From Sipunculus nudus (lineage: Eukaryota > Annelida > Sipuncula > Golfingiida > Sipunculidae): a DNA stretch of 64,000 bases. Both the position numbers and the translations under genes were made by a program. Positions 58,377 to 64,000 of the stretch are shown piece by piece. Location of the stretch: positions 66,734,676-66,798,675 of the forward strand of contig CM049316.1 of NCBI GenBank assembly GCA_026874595.1. Reading direction: 5' to 3'. How positions within the stretch are numbered: the first letter of the stretch is position 1; the number at the start of each line of letters is the position of its first letter. The notes beneath the pieces are model-generated. The model had not been told where the DNA came from. It made no database searches and saw only the letters and a program-made list of their open reading frames with translations.

Positions 58377-58440
58377 ATATATACACCCACATATATACAC
58401 ACATATACATACACACACATATACATACCCTTACCTACAT
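58330..58440. repeat. (TA)n microsatellite with ACATAT-rich tail
   Basis: TA repeat to about 58372, then degenerate ACACATATACAT units up to the start of duplication copy 1. Confidence 0.9.
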
Positions 58441-58491
58441 ATTTATACACATTTCAGAATTATATTCTACAGCTAATGCTCAAAATTCTTC

Positions 58492-60043
58492 AAGTTTCTT
58501 TAACGTAAATCCTGTGTGTTTAAAGATTGCTGTTAAAATTATATCAGATCTTTCAAATGATATGCCATTAATAAACAATATCGATGTTACCTTGGGTCTC
58601 CATTGCTTTTTTATTATGATTTGTCCACACATTATTCGATATAATTAATTAATCTAATAATTGATAACTTTATGTAAGCTTTTTAATAAGGTGAGAAACA
58701 AAAAAGGCGCAAATCGCGAACATTAAACCCGCGAAATTAAGTCAACCACAGTATACAAGGAAATGTTTGAGGCCAGTCCATCTAACCCTTCCAGTGATAT
58801 TTAAGGTTTTATCCGAATTTTACCAAAACATGACCTTATAAAGGGATATAATGGGATAAGCTTTACCAAGGGCACTCTCAGAACAAAAGTCATGCCCAAC
58901 ATTATTCAGGATTAATTAGTTGACACACATCTAAGCGCAAGCATAAATGTTATATCAATTAGTTTTGAGATAAATTGCTTACTTTGCTATTTCATGGTAG
59001 AAAGGAGATTTTGAAATTTCGCTGAACGGGGGTGTTTATACATAAAAAATATCAGGCCAATTAATTCAACCATTCTTGAGATTTAAACAAAAACATTCGC
59101 ACGGATACACAATTGAAGGTTGTCCCACGGTTTAAGATGAGTTCTGTTTACGTGCTAAATCTATTTAAGATCTATAAAAATGCAAATATTTAGGCCAATA
59201 CCTGAACCCTTATATGCAATGTGTGATTTCATCCTAAATATGGAATGTTTTCATCCAATATATATTCACTGAATAGACAATCACAAGACACCAGTTCACA
59301 GGTGAGTCTATGTAGTACCTGTGCAGTATATTGATGTAGTATTACTGTGATGCCAAATATCGAAAAATCATGTTCACTGGTTCTCTAGTGGTTCTCCAGG
59401 TACGAACTGGAGGCAGGAGGGGAAATATTTATTGTCTATGTGTCACATATCAAATATATTAAAAATAAGTATAATGTTAAAAAAAAAATAAGGTATGATG
59501 TTGACGGTAAAGGTAATTTTATACCAGGTTTAGATTGATAATATTCCATAGTAAGCACAGAAATAGAACCAAAGACTAAAATTATGATTATTCATATATT
59601 TCAGTTCAAATATATAAATATTACTCTCAGAATAACAGGTGGATGCATGCATGATTCACCACTCCTAGTTGCTATAGGGGGGGGGGATATATATAACATC
59701 CCTTAGTATTGACGCCCGATGCATGCCCCTTCAAAGTACGCAGCGGTCGGTGACAGGTGGCTTAATGTGTAAACTATGACTCGGCCTCCCATAACAAGGT
59801 TATGACCGTGTTTTTACAAATGCCCCACCGCCGGCAAGGCCCAACTCAGGAAGAATTTCTGGCTGTAGCTGAAACACGATGAATGATATATGTACTTCGG
59901 GAAGGGTAGTGAAAACTCACCCCCATGAAGCCCACCCTAAACATATTCACGCGGTCAGACGTTGGTGCTGTAAAGTGACTAGATTTAACTCTGCAGGATG
60001 GGTTGGTCGCCCTCATCTAACCAGCTGAATATATGAAAACTTA
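58492..60043. repeat. Tandem duplication, copy 1
   Basis: From AAGTTTCTTTAACGTAAATCC to GAATATATGAAAACTTA. The same sequence restarts at 60069 (offset 1577 bp) and is near-identical over most of its length. Copy 1 lacks about 140 bp that copy 2 has at roughly 60690-60850. No coding sequence was recognised in it. Its last ~400 bp (59640-60043), including the GATGCATGCCCC and CACCGCCGGCAAGGC phrases, is more GC-rich than the rest. Confidence 0.9.
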
Positions 60044-60068
60044 TTTATTTTATTAATGCAACTAGAGA

Positions 60069-62972
60069 AAGTTTCTTTAACGTAAATCCTGTGTATATAA
60101 AGATTGCTGTTTAAATTATATCAGATCTTTCAAATGATATGCCATTAATAAGCAATATCGATGTTACCTTGGGTCCCCATTGCTTTTTTATTGTGATTTG
60201 CCCACACATTATTCGATATAATTAATTAATTTAATAATTGATAACTTTATGTAAGCTTTTTAATAAGGTGAGAAACAAAAAAAGGCGGAAATCGCGAAAA
60301 TTAAACCCGCGAAATTAAGTCAACCACAGTATACAAGAAAATGTTTGAGGCCAATCAATCCAACCCTTCCAGTGATATTTAAGGTTTTATCCGAATTTTA
60401 CCAAAAAATGACCTTATAAAGGGATATAATGGGATTAGCTTTACCAAAGGGCACTCTCAGAACAAAAGTCATGCCCAACATTATTCAAGATTAATTAGTT
60501 GACACACATCTAAGCGCAAGCATAAATGTTATATCAATTAGTTTTGAGATATATTGCTTACTTTGCTATTTCATGGTGGAAAGGAGATTTTGAAATTTCG
60601 CTGAACATAGGTGTTTATACATGAAAAATATCAGGCCAATTAATTCAACCATTCTTGAGATTTGAACAAAAACATTCGCACGGATACACGTCATTCACAA
60701 TTGAAGGTTGTGCCAAGTCTTATGTTTGGGGTATAACTGTCCAAAATCTATGAAAAAGCGAAATTTCCAATACCAGAAACAATTCCCTGGATATGTTTGA
60801 TTTTCAATTGTTCACTCAAAGTAAATATACGGATGGATTCTAGGTTAAACGGTTTAAGATGAGTTCTGTTTACGTGCTAAATCTATTTAAGATCTATAAA
60901 AATGCAAATATTTAGGCCAATACCTCAACCCGTATATGCAATGTGTGATTTCATCCTAAATATGGAATGTTTTCATCCAATATATATTCACTGAATAGAC
61001 AATCACAAGACACCAGTTCACAGGTGAGTCTCTGTAGTACCTGTGCAGTATATTGATGTAGTATTACTGTGATGCCAAATATCGCAAAATCATGTTCATT
61101 GGTTCTCTAGTGGTTCTCCAGGTACGAATTCGGAGGCAGCAGGGGAAATATTTATTGTCTATGTGACACATATCAAATATATTAAAAATAAGTATAATGT
61201 TAAAAAAAATAGGGTATGATGTTGACAGTAAAGGTAATTTTATACCAGGTTTAGGTTTATAATATTCCATAGTAAACACTGAAATGGAACCAAAGACTGA
61301 AACTATAATTATTCATATATTTCAGTTCAAATATATAAATATTATTCTCTGAATAGATAAGATAAGATAAGATATAGTTTATTGATATATATATGTAGTA
61401 GAATCATCACATACAATAGTATTTGGCTTGACTGGCTTGCTTAAACAAACACATTAAACAAGAAATAATAAAATAAAATTGTGTATAGAAAAAAAGACGT
61501 ATGACTAAGAATGTTTGACTAGATTATTGTGCTGCAAGTGATATATTTAATTCCCGACCCCCGATTTCATTTTTTTAAACAAATAGTGCGCCGGATGACT
61601 GTAGTCTTCTTTAATGTCGTTTGCTTTCTTCAACAATCGTGTTTGAAATAAGGAGTCAACTGTGGGTAAAGGAACCCCAATGATCCTGTCAGCTGTTCTA
61701 ACTACCCTAGAAAGTCGGTTCCTTTCCTCGACCGTGAAACTGCCTCCCCATACAGTGACTGACAACGTCAGGACTTCCTGAATTACCACCCGATAAAACT
61801 TTAATAAAATCGGTTGACTGAGCCCGAAATCTTTTAGGTTCCTTAGAAAGAATAAACGTTGTTGTGCCTTCTTTACTCAGTAATTAACATTTTCGGTCAA
61901 CTTCAAATCAGAAGTAATAAATATTCCTAAAAATTTAAAACAGTCAACTATTTCAACCTCGGAGCCCTCAATTACTAAGGGTAATATTTCAGTTTTCTTC
62001 CGTCTAAAATCAATAATCATCTCCTTGGTTTTCTTTACATTTAACTCCAGATTATTTTCAGAGCACCACGAAGTTAAAGTTTAATTTCATTGCGGTAAAC
62101 ACTCGTTATTTTCCTGGATGAGCCAAGAAACTGTTGTGTCATCTGCAAATTTTACAATGAGGCAATCATCAGAAGTAGAGACACAGTCGTAGATGAATAG
62201 TGAGTACAATTTTGGTGAAAGCACACAACCTTGGAGTGCTCCAGTGTTTAAGACCAATTCTTTGGAAATAATGTTACCAAACTTAACCACTTGAGGCGAA
62301 GTCTAAGATCCAGTTACACATGTTAATATTAAGACCCAGTTTTGATAGTTTTCCGATTAATTTATGGGGAAGGATAGTGTTAAAGGCTGAGCTGAAATCG
62401 ATGAATAAAACCCTTGCACAGGTTGATTCTCGTAAGTCGAGATGTTTTAATATACGGTAAAGTGTGAATGGTACAGCGTCATCTGTTGAGTGGTTACTAC
62501 GATAGGCGAACTGAAAAGGATCAAACGTTTCTGAAAAACAGCGTCTGAGATAATAGCAGGTGGATGCATGCATAATTCACCACCCCTTATTGCTATGGCG
62601 GGGGGGGGGGGGGAATATTTATACCATCCCTTAGTATTGACGCCCGATGCATGCCCCTTCAAAGTACGCAGCGGTCGGTGACAGGTGGCTTAATGTGTAA
62701 ATTATGACTCGGCCTCCCATAACAAGGTCATGGCCGTGTTTTTTACAAATGCCCCACCGCCGGCAAGGCTCAACTCAGGAAGAATTTCTGGCTCTAGCTG
62801 AAACGCGATAAATGACATATGTAGTTCGGGAAGGGTTGTGAAAACTCGCCCCCGTGAAGCCCACCCTAAACATAATAACGCGGTCAGACGTCGGTGCTGT
62901 AAATTGACTAGATTTAACTCTGCAGGATGGTTTGGTCGCTCTCATCTAACCAGCTGAATATATGAAAACTTA
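60069..62972. repeat. Tandem duplication, copy 2 (split by a LINE)
   Basis: Homologous to 58492-60043. It matches from 60069 to about 61354, is interrupted by the LINE at 61355-62552, and resumes with AGCAGGTGGATGCATGCAT to end at 62972. Because copy 1 has an uninterrupted junction at the same place (near 59635), the LINE arrived after the duplication or only in this copy. Confidence 0.9.
61355..62552 (-). mobile_element. 5'-truncated LINE (CR1/L2/Rex1-like) inserted in a duplicated unit
   Basis: Minus-strand non-LTR retrotransposon fragment. The RT portion (62573-62283) has [15 protein letters not shown] and [18 protein letters not shown] (RT motif with the first catalytic Asp). Next come TGALQGCVLSPKLYSLFI and VKFADDTTV, the FADD catalytic box (62290-62087). 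The C-terminal piece (61789-61547) has RLSRVVRTADRIIG and SHPAHYLF, typical of the CR1/L2/Rex1 group. A frameshift near 62085 and a stop near 61878 inactivate it. The 3' end is a (GATAA)n run on the plus strand, a short tandem tail like those of CR1/L2 elements. The 5' end lies inside RT, a usual truncation. Confidence 0.85.
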
Positions 62973-63536
62973 AAGAGGCCCAGTCACCTGTAAAGCATGT
63001 TGAATTAACACAAAAAAATAGCTTCTTCCCTTTAAAATAAATTTGTAAATGCCAAAATATTGCCCTTAAAACCGATTCCATACCCCTGTAAATGAGTGTT
63101 AAAATAGTGGACCGGGCGCGATCACAGGTGTCAACATGAACACAGCGCGTGCATCGCCCAGGTGAAAATACGTGTCCATCAGGAGATGCCCTGACTGACG
63201 TGGCCCAACAAATGTAATAGATGTTCCCGCTGGCTGAAACATCGCGTTTTTGCGGCTTACAAACTAACCTCCGGTCACGTGGCCTTGTTATAGCAAACAG
63301 ACACACGTTGACTGTGTTTACCAACACGCAGAGCCATAACAAGTGTCACCTTGAAACTGATAAAAAGTGTAACGCGCCTTTTTTTCACATTTCTTTTTTT
63401 AAAGAATGTTACATCTCTACTAACTTAACATTATGTTTCTATTATGTTACAAATTCAAAATGAATATAACAGCATACACAGTACAGCCGTAAGGGAATAA
63501 TGACTTAGTAACCGTGTCTTTGTATACGGGCCTTAA
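62970..63536. other. Possible TTAA-bounded small element
   Basis: Starts CTTAAAGAGGCCCAGTCACC directly at the end of duplication copy 2 and ends GGGCCTTAAG. The ends are short inverted matches around TTAA. A 142-codon open frame on the minus strand (63342-62914) has no recognisable domain and runs past the boundary. It could be a short DNA element; evidence is thin. Confidence 0.25.
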
Positions 63537-64000
63537 GTGAGTATTCCAGACATGAAAGCAGATAATAAATGCAGTTAAGGGGTTATAAACTAGTACAACC
63601 TATTTTACATCAATATTTTATTTATAACATAAAACAACTGAAGATATGAGAGGCTTATTTCGCAAAGAAATAGAATTTATCTAAAATGATGGAAGCCATT
63701 GATTAAACTACCTGGAAAAAACTTTTCAATATCAATTTACAAGTAAACATTTATTGAGCATGTCAAGTATTTTATCAACAGTGTAACTGTGTTTGTATTT
63801 ATTACGTTTATTTCAATTATAGTCAGACAAGAGGCTTGTACAGCTGATGTCAATGAGCGTATGTTTCCCCCCCCCCCCAAAAAAAAAAAATAATAGAATT
63901 TATATACATTTTTCTTAACTATTAATTTATTTTGACATACATACACCGGTTGGTATAAAGTATATATTAATGGCTGTGCCAAAGGTCAATGCCTCATGAC
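63537..64000. other. Non-coding window end
   Basis: AT-rich with an adjoining C-run and A-run at 63867-63890. No gene recognised. Confidence 0.5.

Noticed and set aside
62914-63342. 142-codon frame on the minus strand
   Set aside because: Crosses the boundary between duplication copy 2 and the next segment, has no recognisable domain, and its composition is not protein-like.

Overview
The window looks like animal nuclear DNA, most likely from a mollusc and probably a bivalve. It is AT-rich and gene-poor, with genes split by GT-AG introns, many (TA)n microsatellites, and decayed LINE, Ty3/gypsy and Helitron-type sequences. Tandem repeats carry a TGACCTTGA...TCAAGGTCA core and a GGACGGACAG tail of a kind I associate with mollusc genomes. 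The taxon is an inference from style; nothing here fixes a species.

Two host genes can be supported, both on the minus strand. (1) Three exons (16256-16033, 11555-11351, 7738-7655) encode consecutive pieces of a von Willebrand factor type D (VWD) domain. The gene continues beyond what I can see at both ends. (2) A rhodopsin-class GPCR is encoded in one coding exon at 49989-49021. A splice acceptor lies just upstream of its start codon, and a short non-coding first exon with a TATA box is about 2.2 kb upstream, near 52225-52287. Several weaker exon-like segments are listed with low confidence: 24182-24700, 41704-41968, 27578-27635, 15349-15379, 21750-22254 and 30136-30192.

Layout: 1-7.6 kb is non-coding, with a ~145-bp tandem repeat and a 27-bp-arm hairpin. 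7.6-16.3 kb holds the VWD gene. 16.3-20.3 kb holds two LINE reverse-transcriptase fragments. 20-33 kb is mostly non-coding, with a CAG/CTG-rich repeat block and microsatellites. 33.3-34.95 kb is a satellite array with a 197-bp period. 35.3-38.3 kb is a decayed PIF1/Helitron-type helicase split by a ~1.4-kb LTR-like insertion. 39.18-41.60 kb is a complete but internally deleted Ty3/gypsy element with both short LTRs. 44.9-45.5 kb is a tandem repeat with nuclear-receptor-like half-sites. 49-53.3 kb is the GPCR locus, whose intron and upstream region carry a tRNA-derived fold-back, an AT cruciform and a diverged duplication. 58.5-63.0 kb is a ~1.58-kb tandem duplication whose second copy was later split by a 5'-truncated LINE.

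The two genes show no functional link. The clearest biology is the layered history of transposition and duplication, and the placement of the GPCR promoter inside one copy of a duplicated segment.
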